Origin: Flavobacterium sp. SLB02
GTDB lineage: Bacteria; Bacteroidota; Bacteroidia; Flavobacteriales; Flavobacteriaceae
Reading direction: 5' to 3'
Assembly (NCBI RefSeq): GCF_009664855.1
Contig: NZ_CP045928.1
Span: forward strand, 2,058,522 to 2,122,521
DNA: 64,000 nt
Shown piece after piece: positions 43,788-52,369 of this stretch; the first letter of the stretch is position 1; each line of letters starts with the position of its first letter. The translations under genes were made by a program, and so were the position numbers. A model generated the notes under the pieces. That model searched no databases. It had not been told where the DNA came from and saw nothing but the letters and a program-made list of their open reading frames with translations.

Positions 43788-44738
43788 TTATTTTTTAATC
43801 AATCCCAAATCTACTAAACGTTCGTACAAATAGTCTCCCGCAGTAATATCTTCGAATTTTTTAGGATTTTCAACATCGATACAGTTCTCTAAACAATCCA
43901 GACGCATATCGCTAACAGGATGCATAAAAAACGGAATAGAATAACGTGAAGTTCCCCATAATTCTCTTGGTGGATTTACCACCTGATGAATGGTAGATTT
44001 TAGTTTGTTATTCGTATGTCTTGACAACATATCTCCCACATTAATAACCAATTGATCGTCTTCAGCGATAGCATCAATCCATTCGCCATCGTGATTCTGA
44101 ACCTGTAATCCTTTACCCTGAGCACCCATCAAAAGGGTAATCAGATTAATATCTCCGTGAGCAGCGGCGCGAATAGCGTTTTCCGGCTCAGAAGTAATTG
44201 GTGGGTAATGAATTGGTCTTAAAATAGAGTTTCCTTCTTTTGCATATTGGTCAAAATAAAACTCATCTAGACCTAAATGTAAAGCCAAAGCTCTTAATAC
44301 GTAAACACCTGTTTTTTCAAGCATTTGATACGCTTCTTTACCTACAACATTAAAACGAGGTAGTTCTTTTACTTCAACATTATCAGGATACTCTGAAGCA
44401 TACTTAGAAGATGCATCAACATACTGACCAAAATGCCAGAATTCTTTCAAATCTCCCTCTTTACGTCCTTTAGCATGTTCTTTTCCAAAAGATACATAAC
44501 CTCTTTGCCCGCCAATTCCGGGAATCTCATAATTATGCTTAGTTTCTACTGGCAAAGCGAAAAATTTTCTAATTTCGCCATAAAGCTCGTCTACTAACTG
44601 ATCATCTAAAAAGTGACCTTTTAGGGCTACAAAGCCAATGTTTTCAAATGCACTGCCGATTTCATTTACAAATTTTTGTTTACGTTTCGGGTCGTCCGAA
44701 AGGAAATCACGTAAGTCTACACTAGGAATGTTTTGCAT
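43788..44738 (-). CDS. 2OG-Fe(II) oxygenase, isopenicillin N synthase-like
   Basis: 316 residues. DIOX_N-type start (SAFENIGFVALKGHFLDDQL), iron ligands in AAHGDINLITLLMGA (His-x-Asp) and STIHQVVNPPRE (His), and 2OG-binding RYSIPFF. Cytoplasmic oxygenase; substrate unknown. The -7 box TACCTTTG (44797-44790, minus) lies about 50 bp before the start. Divergent from the E1 fusion gene. Confidence 0.9.
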   Translation of the reverse strand: MQNIPSVDLRDFLSDDPKRKQKFVNEIGSAFENIGFVALKGHFLDDQLVDELYGEIRKFFALPVETKHNYEIPGIGGQRGYVSFGKEHAKGRKEGDLKEFWHFGQYVDASSKYASEYPDNVEVKELPRFNVVGKEAYQMLEKTGVYVLRALALHLGLDEFYFDQYAKEGNSILRPIHYPPITSEPENAIRAAAHGDINLITLLMGAQGKGLQVQNHDGEWIDAIAEDDQLVINVGDMLSRHTNNKLKSTIHQVVNPPRELWGTSRYSIPFFMHPVSDMRLDCLENCIDVENPKKFEDITAGDYLYERLVDLGLIKK

Positions 44739-44880
44739 ACTTTACATTTTTATTTAATAGGATAAAAGGCGTTGTAAACCTTCTAGTCACAAAGGTAGAG
44801 AATATTTTAGATTTGAATTTTAAAAGTTATATTAAAATTAAAAAATTATAACAAAAATCAATAAAATTGTTATATTTTTC

Positions 44881-44888
44881 TATATTTG
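44881..44888 (+). promoter_or_regulatory. -7 box of the E1 fusion gene
   Basis: TATATTTG, 22 bp before the start codon at 44911. No TTG at the 19-bp distance. Confidence 0.45.
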
Positions 44889-44910
44889 AAACACTAAAAC
44901 CAAGAACCAA

Positions 44911-46887
44911 ATGATCTTTTACAGACAAAACCTTACTGATGCTCAATTATTAGATTTATATAAAAAAATTCTTAAACCTCGTTTGATCGAAGAAAAGATG
45001 CTCATCCTGATTCGGCAGGGAAAAGTTTCTAAATGGTTCTCCGGAATAGGGCAGGAGGCAATTGCAGTAGGGGTTACCGCTGTTTTAGATGAGTCTGAAT
45101 ATGTATTGCCAATGCACCGAAATCTGGGCGTTTTTACCACCAGAAATATTCCGTTACACCGATTATTCTCGCAATGGCAAGGAAAAGCAAATGGTTTTAC
45201 AAAAGGCAGGGATCGAAGCTTTCACTTTGGTACTCAGGAATATAAAATTATAGGGATGATTTCGCATCTTGGCCCGCAATTAGGGATCGCAGACGGAATC
45301 GCTTTAGCCGATAAACTTCAGAACAATAAAAAAGTTACCGCTGTTTTTACAGGAGAAGGCGCTACAAGCGAAGGGGATTTTCATGAAGCTTTAAATATTG
45401 CTGCTGTCTGGAAATTGCCTGTAATGTTTATCATCGAAAATAATGGTTACGGCCTTTCGACCCCTACAAACGAACAATATGCCTGCGAAAATTTAGCAGA
45501 TAAAGGAATTGGTTACGGTATTGACAGTTATATTATTGATGGAAACAATATTCTGGAAGTTTATAATAAATTATCCCAGCTAAAAGAACAGATGCAGGAA
45601 AATCCGCATCCGGTTTTATTAGAATTTAAAACCTTTAGAATGCGCGGTCACGAAGAGGCGAGTGGCACAAAATACGTTCCGCAGGAATTAATGGACGAAT
45701 GGGCTGCCAAAGATCCAGTAAGCAATTACAGAGATTATTTAACAGGAATTGGTGTTCTAACCACCGAATTTGACGAGCAGTTACATGCTGAAATCAAACA
45801 GGAAATCGACGAAAATTTAGCCATTGCAAATGCCGAACCTGAAATTATACCAACTTATAGTGGAGAATTAGATGATGTTTACAAACCATATCAATATGAT
45901 GAAGTTAATCCATCCGAAGAAATAAAAAATGTTCGTTTTATAGATGCTATCAGGAACAGTTTAGAGCAATCGATGTTGCGCCATAATAATCTTGTAATTA
46001 TGGGGCAGGATATTGCTGAATACGGAGGCGCATTTAAAATTACAGATGGTTTTGTAGAGTTATTTGGAAAAGGCCGTGTACGCAATACTCCAATTTGCGA
46101 AAGTGCCGTTGTTTCTGCCGGAATGGGATTATCCGTTAATGGTTATAAAGCAATTGTCGAAATGCAATTTGCCGATTTTGTTTCTACAGGATTTAATCCA
46201 ATTGTAAATTTACTCGCAAAATCACATTATCGCTGGGGCGAAAAAGCTGATGTTGTCGTGCGTATGCCTTGCGGCGGCGGAACTCAGGCCGGGCCATTTC
46301 ACTCACAAACTAACGAAGCCTGGTTTACCAAAACTCCAGGCTTAAAAGTCGTTTATCCGGCTTTTCCTTATGATGCAAAAGGCTTGTTGAATACTTCGAT
46401 AAATGACCCGAATCCCGTTTTATTTTTCGAACATAAACAATTATATCGCAGCGTTTATCAGGATGTTCCGGTTGATTATTATACGATTCCGTTAGGAAAA
46501 GCGGCTTTATTGAAAGAAGGAAATAAAGTTACCATTATTGCTTTTGGTGCTGCTGTACATTGGGCATTAGAAACATTGACCAATAATCCTGAAATCGAAG
46601 CTGATTTAATCGATTTAAGAACTTTACAGCCTTTGGATATCGATACTATTTTTGCTTCGGTTAAAAAGACAGGAAAAGTAATTATTTATCAGGAAGACAC
46701 TTTATTTGGTGGAATTGCAAGTGATATTTCGGCCTTAATTATGGAGGAATGCTTTGAATCTCTGGATGCTCCGGTAAAAAGAGTAGCAAGTTTAGACTCT
46801 CCAATTCCATTTACAAAAGCACTAGAAGATCAGTTTTTACCTAAAAATCGTTTCGAGGAAGTTTTATCAGATTTATTGAAATATTAA
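44911..46887 (+). CDS. 2-oxoacid dehydrogenase E1, alpha/beta fusion (branched-chain type)
   Basis: 658 residues. N-terminal E1-alpha (about 1-320) with the TPP site GEGATSEGDFHEALN..NNGYG; C-terminal E1-beta (about 330-658) with EYGGAFKITDGFVELFG, QAGPFHSQTNEAWFTKTPGL and LDLR-like EADLIDLRTLQPLDIDT. The fusion decarboxylates branched-chain 2-oxoacids for branched fatty acid precursors, typical of Bacteroidota. No E2 or E3 gene is in the window. Confidence 0.93.
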   Translation: MIFYRQNLTDAQLLDLYKKILKPRLIEEKMLILIRQGKVSKWFSGIGQEAIAVGVTAVLDESEYVLPMHRNLGVFTTRNIPLHRLFSQWQGKANGFTKGRDRSFHFGTQEYKIIGMISHLGPQLGIADGIALADKLQNNKKVTAVFTGEGATSEGDFHEALNIAAVWKLPVMFIIENNGYGLSTPTNEQYACENLADKGIGYGIDSYIIDGNNILEVYNKLSQLKEQMQENPHPVLLEFKTFRMRGHEEASGTKYVPQELMDEWAAKDPVSNYRDYLTGIGVLTTEFDEQLHAEIKQEIDENLAIANAEPEIIPTYSGELDDVYKPYQYDEVNPSEEIKNVRFIDAIRNSLEQSMLRHNNLVIMGQDIAEYGGAFKITDGFVELFGKGRVRNTPICESAVVSAGMGLSVNGYKAIVEMQFADFVSTGFNPIVNLLAKSHYRWGEKADVVVRMPCGGGTQAGPFHSQTNEAWFTKTPGLKVVYPAFPYDAKGLLNTSINDPNPVLFFEHKQLYRSVYQDVPVDYYTIPLGKAALLKEGNKVTIIAFGAAVHWALETLTNNPEIEADLIDLRTLQPLDIDTIFASVKKTGKVIIYQEDTLFGGIASDISALIMEECFESLDAPVKRVASLDSPIPFTKALEDQFLPKNRFEEVLSDLLKY

Positions 46888-46906
46888 TTACAAATAGCAA
46901 ATAGTT

Positions 46907-46935
46907 TTGCAGAAAGAACATTTTTTTTATCTTTA
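46907..46935 (+). promoter_or_regulatory. Candidate promoter of the DUF885 gene
   Basis: TTG (46907-46909), 18-bp spacer, TATCTTTA (46928-46935); start codon at 46956. Confidence 0.4.
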
Positions 46936-46955
46936 AACCATTAAAAAATTAACTT

Positions 46956-48698
46956 ATGAAAAAACTATTTGTTTCAATTTTTGCGATTTCGCTTCTTTTT
47001 TCCTGTAATAAGAGTGGTAAGTCTAACGAAGATAAAGCTTTAGATGGGAAATTTGACAAGTACAAAGATGGTTTTGTAACCTCTTTATGGAAAATTAATC
47101 CGGGTTGGGCTTCTGGTGTTGGATATCATAAATACGACAGTATTTTATCTATTCCGGATGCTAACGAAGAAAAAATACAGCTTGATTTTGTCAACGCACA
47201 ATTAGATTCTTTAAAACAATACAATATTGAAAATTTGTCTGACAATAACAAGACCGATTTTCAAATGATTAAAAATCAGCTTGAAGCTACTATTTTTAGT
47301 ATAAAAGAATTAAAATCATCTGAGTGGAATCCTTCTGAATACAATGTATGCGGATCATTTGCTGAGATTTTAAACGGAAAATATGATTCATTAGAAGTTC
47401 GTTTGCGTGCTTTCAATGCTAAAATGAACAATGTTCCGGCTTATTATGAAGCTGCAAAAAAGAACATCAAAAATCCAACTGTTGAGCATACTGAGCTTGC
47501 AATAGCTCAAAATTTAGGTGGTTCATCTGTTTTTGATACGGATTTAGCTACTGCTTTAAAACAAAGTAAATTAAGCGAAGCTGAGAAAGAAGAAATGCTT
47601 GACAAAGCAAAAACAGCTAAAAAAGCAATTACAGATTACGCTGACTGGCTAAAAAACTTACCGAACAAAACGCCACGTTCTTTTAGATTAGGATCTGCAT
47701 TATATGCTAAAAAATTCAATTTTGATATCCAGTCAAGCTATACTGCTGATGAGATTTTTAAAGTAGCAAACGACCACAAAAAAGACTTACACGATAAAAT
47801 GTTTATTTTGGCTGATAAACTTTGGACGAAATACAAAGGAACCGAAGCAAAACCAACAAATAAACTGGAGTTAATCAAACAAGTTATTGATAAAATTTCT
47901 TTACAGCACACAACTCCGGAGAAATTTCAATCTGAAATTGAGAAACAAATTCCGGAATTAACAGCGTATGTAAAAGCAAAAGATTTATTATACATCGATC
48001 CGTCGAAACCACTTGTAGTGCGTAAAGAACCAGCTTATATGGCAGGGGTTGCAGGAGCATCTATCTCCGCACCCGGACCTTATGATAAAAATGCCAATAC
48101 CTACTATAACGTAGGAAGTATGACAGGATGGACTGCTGAGAATGCTGAAAGTTATTTAAGAGAATACAACGATTATATCCTTCAGATTCTGAATATTCAC
48201 GAAGCAGTTCCTGGACATTACACACAATTAGTTTACAGCAATCAATCGCCAAGTATTATTAAATCGATCTTAGGAAATGGTGCTATGGTTGAAGGATGGG
48301 CTGTTTATGCTGAGAAAATGATGTTAGAAAGCGGTTATAAAAATTCTGACGAAATGTGGTTGATGTACTACAAATGGAATTTAAGAGCTACTTGCAACAC
48401 AATTCTTGACATTAGCGTTCACACTAAAAACATGTCAAAAGAAGCTGCAATCGATCTATTGACCAAAGAAGCTTTCCAGCAACAAGCAGAAGCTGATGGA
48501 AAATGGAGACGTGTAACTTTATCTCAAGTACAATTATGTTCTTATTTTACAGGATATACTGAAATTTATAACCTTAGAGAAGAACTTAAAAAGAAAGAAG
48601 GAGATAAATTCAACCTGAAAAAATTCCATGAGAAATTCCTAAGTTTTGGAAGCGCTCCGGTAAAATATATCAAAGAATTGATGTTGTCTAAAGAGTAA
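46956..48698 (+). CDS. DUF885 lipoprotein, peptidase-like
   Basis: 580 residues. Lipobox LLFSC|NKSG near 14-18. The DUF885 metal motif is present as HEAVPGHYTQ (about 415), followed by GAMVEGWAVYAEKMMLESG with the third ligand Glu. It is likely an M32-like carboxypeptidase attached to a membrane from the periplasmic side. Single gene following the E1 fusion by 68 bp. Confidence 0.9.
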   Translation: MKKLFVSIFAISLLFSCNKSGKSNEDKALDGKFDKYKDGFVTSLWKINPGWASGVGYHKYDSILSIPDANEEKIQLDFVNAQLDSLKQYNIENLSDNNKTDFQMIKNQLEATIFSIKELKSSEWNPSEYNVCGSFAEILNGKYDSLEVRLRAFNAKMNNVPAYYEAAKKNIKNPTVEHTELAIAQNLGGSSVFDTDLATALKQSKLSEAEKEEMLDKAKTAKKAITDYADWLKNLPNKTPRSFRLGSALYAKKFNFDIQSSYTADEIFKVANDHKKDLHDKMFILADKLWTKYKGTEAKPTNKLELIKQVIDKISLQHTTPEKFQSEIEKQIPELTAYVKAKDLLYIDPSKPLVVRKEPAYMAGVAGASISAPGPYDKNANTYYNVGSMTGWTAENAESYLREYNDYILQILNIHEAVPGHYTQLVYSNQSPSIIKSILGNGAMVEGWAVYAEKMMLESGYKNSDEMWLMYYKWNLRATCNTILDISVHTKNMSKEAAIDLLTKEAFQQQAEADGKWRRVTLSQVQLCSYFTGYTEIYNLREELKKKEGDKFNLKKFHEKFLSFGSAPVKYIKELMLSKE

Positions 48699-48796
48699 AT
48701 TTTTACAGCTATTTTAATAGAAAAGGTTTGATGAGAGTAATTCTTATCAAATCTTTTTTTTTACAAATTGTTACCTATAACCCGAGTTTTATTTTT

Positions 48797-48946
48797 ATCC
48801 CGTAGGGATTTCATATTGGTAGCAATCAATTAATGTTGTAAGCATTTGTCCCGTTAGGGACAAAATAAATCCGAAACGTGTAGTCCCTAACAGGACAAAA
48901 GAATGTTTTTTTTCACCTCTCTACCAACATGAAATCCCTACGGGAT
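48797..48946. repeat. Nested REP-like inverted repeats
   Basis: Outer 26-nt arms 48797-48822 and 48921-48946 pair with one mismatch. Inner arms TTGTCCCGTTAGGGAC (48846-48861) and GTCCCTAACAGGACAA (48883-48898) also pair with one mismatch. Each arm is itself a short palindrome, e.g. ATCCCGTAGGGAT and ATCCCTACGGGAT. Resembles REP/BIME elements. Confidence 0.8.
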
Positions 48947-49047
48947 AAATTATTTCAAACCTTTAAAATCAGGAAAATAATCCGTTTCTATCCGCGTTTT
49001 GCTTTAGTAATCCGTTTCATCCGCGATCAATTCAGCAACTTTAACCT

Positions 49048-50019
49048 TTAAACCATAACCACCAATCGTTTACCATCCGGAACATCATTATTCCAGGCTT
49101 TTTCGATATCTGCTAAATTTACCGTTTCAATATTTACCTGTAAATTGTTTTGAGCGGCTAAAAGAAACATTTCAGGAAGTATTTCGGAAAATAATAATTT
49201 TACTTCTTCTTTAGTCCAGCTTCCTAATCCCGAACCTGACAATTGAAGATCTACACTTCGTAAAATTGAAGCAGATAACTGTATGGTATCACCAGACATC
49301 GCACCAATAGAAATATAACGTACTCTATGCGTAAAGTTTCCTTTTCCTTTTAAAAAAGAAAGAATTAATTCTGCTGAATATCCCCACAAATAATCCAGAA
49401 TAATATCAATAGGTGTATTTTCCTGAATTGCTTTAAGTTGCGCAACGATAGCTTCATCATCTTGTTTTAGAGAGATAATTTCGTCGGCGCCAATTGCTAA
49501 AAGACTTTGAAGTGTTTTTTCGTTTCTTCCGGTTACAATTATCTTTTTTGCACCATAATGTTTCGCAATCTGAATCGCCATTTGACCTGTAAAACCAGTC
49601 GCTCCGTTGATCAAAACCGTTTCTCCGGGTTGTATTTGCGCTCTAAATCTCAACGCCATGGCTGAACCTGCCACAGCATTGGGCATTGATGCGGCTTTAG
49701 CATCACTTATTCCTTCAGGCAACGGAATCATTCTGTTTTTTTCCACGAGGGCTTTTTCGGCAATGGTTCCGTTAATGCCACGGGCATAAACTCGTGTCCC
49801 GTTGTCTAAAATACCGACCGCGTCACTGCCAATTACTGTTCCGTTTTGATTTTCATTTTCTGATGAATAATGGTTTCCGCTTACGATTCCTTTATCAAGA
49901 TTGGTAATCGCAACGGCTTTAACCGAAATTAAAACTTCATTTTCGTTTTGTACAATTGGTTCTGCAAATTCTGCATATTTTGGCAATTCGCCTTTTTCAT
50001 AAATCACTGCTGCTTTCAT
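49048..50019 (-). CDS. Zinc-independent quinone oxidoreductase (MDR family)
   Basis: 323 residues. GroES-like start (EPIVQNENEVLISVKAVAIT), NADPH-binding ETVLINGATGFTGQMAIQIA (about 132-151), no zinc cysteines. It reduces quinones or alkenals with NADPH. Upstream, a -7 box and a palindrome at the activator position (50040-50084) fit control by the Crp/Fnr protein encoded just before it on the same strand. Confidence 0.9.
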   Translation of the reverse strand: MKAAVIYEKGELPKYAEFAEPIVQNENEVLISVKAVAITNLDKGIVSGNHYSSENENQNGTVIGSDAVGILDNGTRVYARGINGTIAEKALVEKNRMIPLPEGISDAKAASMPNAVAGSAMALRFRAQIQPGETVLINGATGFTGQMAIQIAKHYGAKKIIVTGRNEKTLQSLLAIGADEIISLKQDDEAIVAQLKAIQENTPIDIILDYLWGYSAELILSFLKGKGNFTHRVRYISIGAMSGDTIQLSASILRSVDLQLSGSGLGSWTKEEVKLLFSEILPEMFLLAAQNNLQVNIETVNLADIEKAWNNDVPDGKRLVVMV

Positions 50020-50039
50020 AATTATTAAATTTTATGAAG

Positions 50040-50084
50040 CAAAATTACAGAGTGGGTTAGGGGCAGACGATAACATTTGTTATC
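50040..50084 (-). promoter_or_regulatory. Candidate Crp/Fnr-controlled promoter of the quinone oxidoreductase
   Basis: Minus-strand -7 box TAATTTTG (50047-50040), no TTG at -33, and the palindrome GATAACATTTGTTATC (50069-50084). Its centre is 36.5 bp before the last base of the -7 box, near -40.5, nearly the same as at 14312-14357. Confidence 0.5.
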
Positions 50085-50098
50085 AAATATTTTTTTAA

Positions 50099-50161
50099 AC
50101 CATATAAGTCATATAAGTTAATTTAAGTTTAGCTTATAATTTCTTATGTAACTTATATGGT
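50099..50161. repeat. Inverted repeat, ACCATATAAGT family, copy 1
   Basis: ACCATATAAGT (50099-50109) pairs with ACTTATATGGT (50151-50161). A relative stands at 51766-51846. May act as a terminator of the Crp/Fnr unit. Confidence 0.5.
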
Positions 50162-50184
50162 GAAGATATTATGGTGTAATAAAA

Positions 50185-50760
50185 TTATTTCTTACGAACC
50201 AGTTTACTTTTGATTCGGCTTAAATGAACTGTAGTTACGCCAAGATAAGAAGCAATATAATGCTGCGGAACACGCTGAATAATTTGAGGTCTCTCTTCAA
50301 TTAAATTAAGATAACGCTGAGTAGGAGAGTCCTTTATAAAAGAAACAAAATACTTCATATAATCGAAAGTGCGATTAAAAAGCATATCGATTAAATGATC
50401 TCTTAATTCCGGAATTTCTTTAATCTCTTCCAGGATTTTATCCAGATCTTTTTTATGAATCCACCAAATAACTGAAGGTTCTATAGTTTCAACAACCACC
50501 GGACTTGGCATTTTTTTTATGAAACTTTCGATAGAAGCAACGCTCTTATTTTCGAAAAAGAACTGAGTCGTTAAATCTTTTCCGTTATTATTGAACCAAA
50601 CTCTAATGCAGCCTTTTTCAATTAAAAAAAGCTTTTTTGAAATTTCACCTTCTTCTAAAAGAGTTGTTTTTGAGGCCACTTCAATACGATTGAAATAACT
50701 GGTGTATTCCAGCCATTTTTCATCAGTTAAAGGGAATTTATTTCGGAATTGGCTAAACAT
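50185..50760 (-). CDS. Crp/Fnr-family regulator
   Basis: 191 residues. cNMP-binding-like barrel (TTLLEEGEISKKLFLIEKGC, VWFNNNGKDLTTQFFFENKS) and a short HTH (QRVPQHYIASYLGVTTVHLS). No Fe-S cysteine cluster. The quinone oxidoreductase lies 165 bp downstream. It also follows the two unknown genes 50772-51278 and 51288-51692 closely (11 and 9 bp gaps), so three genes form one operon. Confidence 0.88.
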   Translation of the reverse strand: MFSQFRNKFPLTDEKWLEYTSYFNRIEVASKTTLLEEGEISKKLFLIEKGCIRVWFNNNGKDLTTQFFFENKSVASIESFIKKMPSPVVVETIEPSVIWWIHKKDLDKILEEIKEIPELRDHLIDMLFNRTFDYMKYFVSFIKDSPTQRYLNLIEERPQIIQRVPQHYIASYLGVTTVHLSRIKSKLVRKK

Positions 50761-50771
50761 AAAAGCTTAAA

Positions 50772-51278
50772 TTATTTCTGTTTTTCGATCAATTTTGCAA
50801 TTCCAAAACTATTGGTCATCAATAAATAACCAATTATTACTTTACAAAAAGAAAAAATAATCCAGCCAGATTTTGGATAATCTTTGAAAAGAACTTTCTG
50901 CTGAAAAAAGGTAAAAAAATCCTTCAATAAAATTGGAATATTATCAATAAATAGTAAACCTCCAATCACAATTATAGCAATAGAAATTATTTTAGTCGAG
51001 TCAAAATTTAGCTCAATATTTTCTGTTTCAAAACCTTTATCAAGTTTTAATTTATCAATAATCCAGGATGTTTTATATATACAGACCCAAATTAATAAAC
51101 AATAAATAACTAATAGAATTAAATTTATAGCACTAACAGAAAGCACATCTATTATTTCTGCACTTTTAAAAGCGTAAAACATAAAGGAAATAGACTGCGG
51201 AAGAACGACTAAAGCTCCAGAAATTAAAAATAACCCTAAAATCTTAATCAGGATAATCCATAAGGTTCTTATTGACAT
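50772..51278 (-). CDS. Membrane protein of unknown function
   Basis: 168 residues, four hydrophobic segments (about 8-28, 46-66, 93-112, 137-158). No family recognised. Between two genes on the same strand with 9- and 11-bp gaps, so co-expressed with the Crp/Fnr regulator. Confidence 0.65.
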   Translation of the reverse strand: MSIRTLWIILIKILGLFLISGALVVLPQSISFMFYAFKSAEIIDVLSVSAINLILLVIYCLLIWVCIYKTSWIIDKLKLDKGFETENIELNFDSTKIISIAIIVIGGLLFIDNIPILLKDFFTFFQQKVLFKDYPKSGWIIFSFCKVIIGYLLMTNSFGIAKLIEKQK

Positions 51279-51287
51279 TATTTATAT

Positions 51288-51692
51288 TTAATTATTAGTT
51301 TCCAACTCAAACAACTGCACCTGGCTTTTTAAACGATCAATCAATAAATTCATCATTCGTTTGTTTAGACTCGAAGAGTTCTGAATATAAGTATCGTATT
51401 CTTCAATAGTAAAAAGCGCCATGACAATTCCTTTTAGTGAATTTCGAAACTTAATATCTTTTTGAATGGAATTTTCGATTGTCTGCAATTTCTTTTCAAC
51501 CGTATACGAGTAAAAATCAGCTTTGTTTTTATTGACATAGTTAGTAAAAACCGCAACAAACAAATCATTTTGAAGTTTTAAAATAGGTCTAATCGTCTGA
51601 TTTTGAAACAACTCATCCGGTGAAGATTGAGCACTTACAGTTCCTAAAGTCTCTCCTCTGAATTCTCTTAAAAAAGCATCTCTATCTTCCAT
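51288..51692 (-). CDS. Small cytoplasmic protein of unknown function
   Basis: 134 residues, helical, acidic start MEDRDAFLREFRGETLGTVS and repeated helices (SYTVEKKLQTIENSIQKD, LKGIVMALFTIEEYDTYI). I do not recognise a named function; first gene of the three-gene unit with the membrane protein and Crp/Fnr regulator. Confidence 0.65.
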   Translation of the reverse strand: MEDRDAFLREFRGETLGTVSAQSSPDELFQNQTIRPILKLQNDLFVAVFTNYVNKNKADFYSYTVEKKLQTIENSIQKDIKFRNSLKGIVMALFTIEEYDTYIQNSSSLNKRMMNLLIDRLKSQVQLFELETNN

Positions 51693-51765
51693 GTTTTTTC
51701 TTTAAATTTAGAAAAAATTCTAATGCAAAAATTAGTTTTACCATATGAATTATAAATAAAATTTC

Positions 51766-51846
51766 ACCATATAAGTGATATAAGATATTATAAGTTGCTC
51801 TAAAATTAAGCGTACAGCTTTAAATGAACTTAGATGACTTATATGA
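51766..51846. repeat. Inverted repeat, ACCATATAAGT family, copy 2
   Basis: ACCATATAAGT (51766-51776) and ACTTATATG (51837-51845) with inner GATATAAGATATTATAAG; related to 50099-50161, so the two copies bracket the Crp/Fnr operon. Confidence 0.45.
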
Positions 51847-51866
51847 TTTGAAAAAGCTTTCAACCT

Positions 51867-52298
51867 ATGAATATAAAATCTTTATTGTTTTTAATTTTAA
51901 TCGTAATCTTAATCGTGTCCTGTGATTCTAAAGACAAAAAAAGCGATTACAAGCATATGGTCTATCATGCCGTAAGTGATAAAGACACCGCAGTTTTATC
52001 TATAAATATTAATGACAAACGATTTTTTGGACATTACGAAAGATCGTATTACCAGCAAGGCAAAGATTCCGGAGATGTAAGGGGAGATATAAAAGGAGAT
52101 ACTTTAAGAGGCGATTTTCATTTTATATCCAACGGAGGAAGCTGGAAAAGGATTCCATTAGCTTTGCTAAAAAAAGACAATAAATTGTATTTAGGAAGCG
52201 GCATTATTACAACTTACTTCAATCTACCGTGCTTCATGCCCGGAACACCAATAGAATACCACAATTCGAAGTTTGTTTTTGAAGAAATTAAAAAATAG
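51867..52298 (+). CDS. Small lipoprotein of unknown function
   Basis: 143 residues. Lipobox LIVSC|DSKD near 15-19. Mature part is beta-rich (DTAVLSININDKRFFGHYER, RGDIKGDTLRGDFHF) without known motif. Convergent with the MscS gene. Confidence 0.75.
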   Translation: MNIKSLLFLILIVILIVSCDSKDKKSDYKHMVYHAVSDKDTAVLSININDKRFFGHYERSYYQQGKDSGDVRGDIKGDTLRGDFHFISNGGSWKRIPLALLKKDNKLYLGSGIITTYFNLPCFMPGTPIEYHNSKFVFEEIKK

Positions 52299-52330
52299 TT
52301 TTCAGTCTCGGTCTCGGTTTTCAGTTTAAC

Positions 52331-52369
52331 TGAGACTGAAAACTGAGACTGAAAACTGAGACTGAAAAC
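52331..52369. repeat. 13-bp tandem repeat, three perfect copies
   Basis: TGAGACTGAAAAC occurs three times in a row; the last copy reaches the stop codon of the MscS gene. The bases just upstream (GTTTTCAGTTT at about 52316-52326) can pair with a unit, so it may serve as a terminator between convergent genes. Confidence 0.75.

Noticed and set aside
52331..52369. Tandem repeat considered as a CRISPR
   Set aside because: 13-bp units directly adjoining with no spacers and no cas genes.
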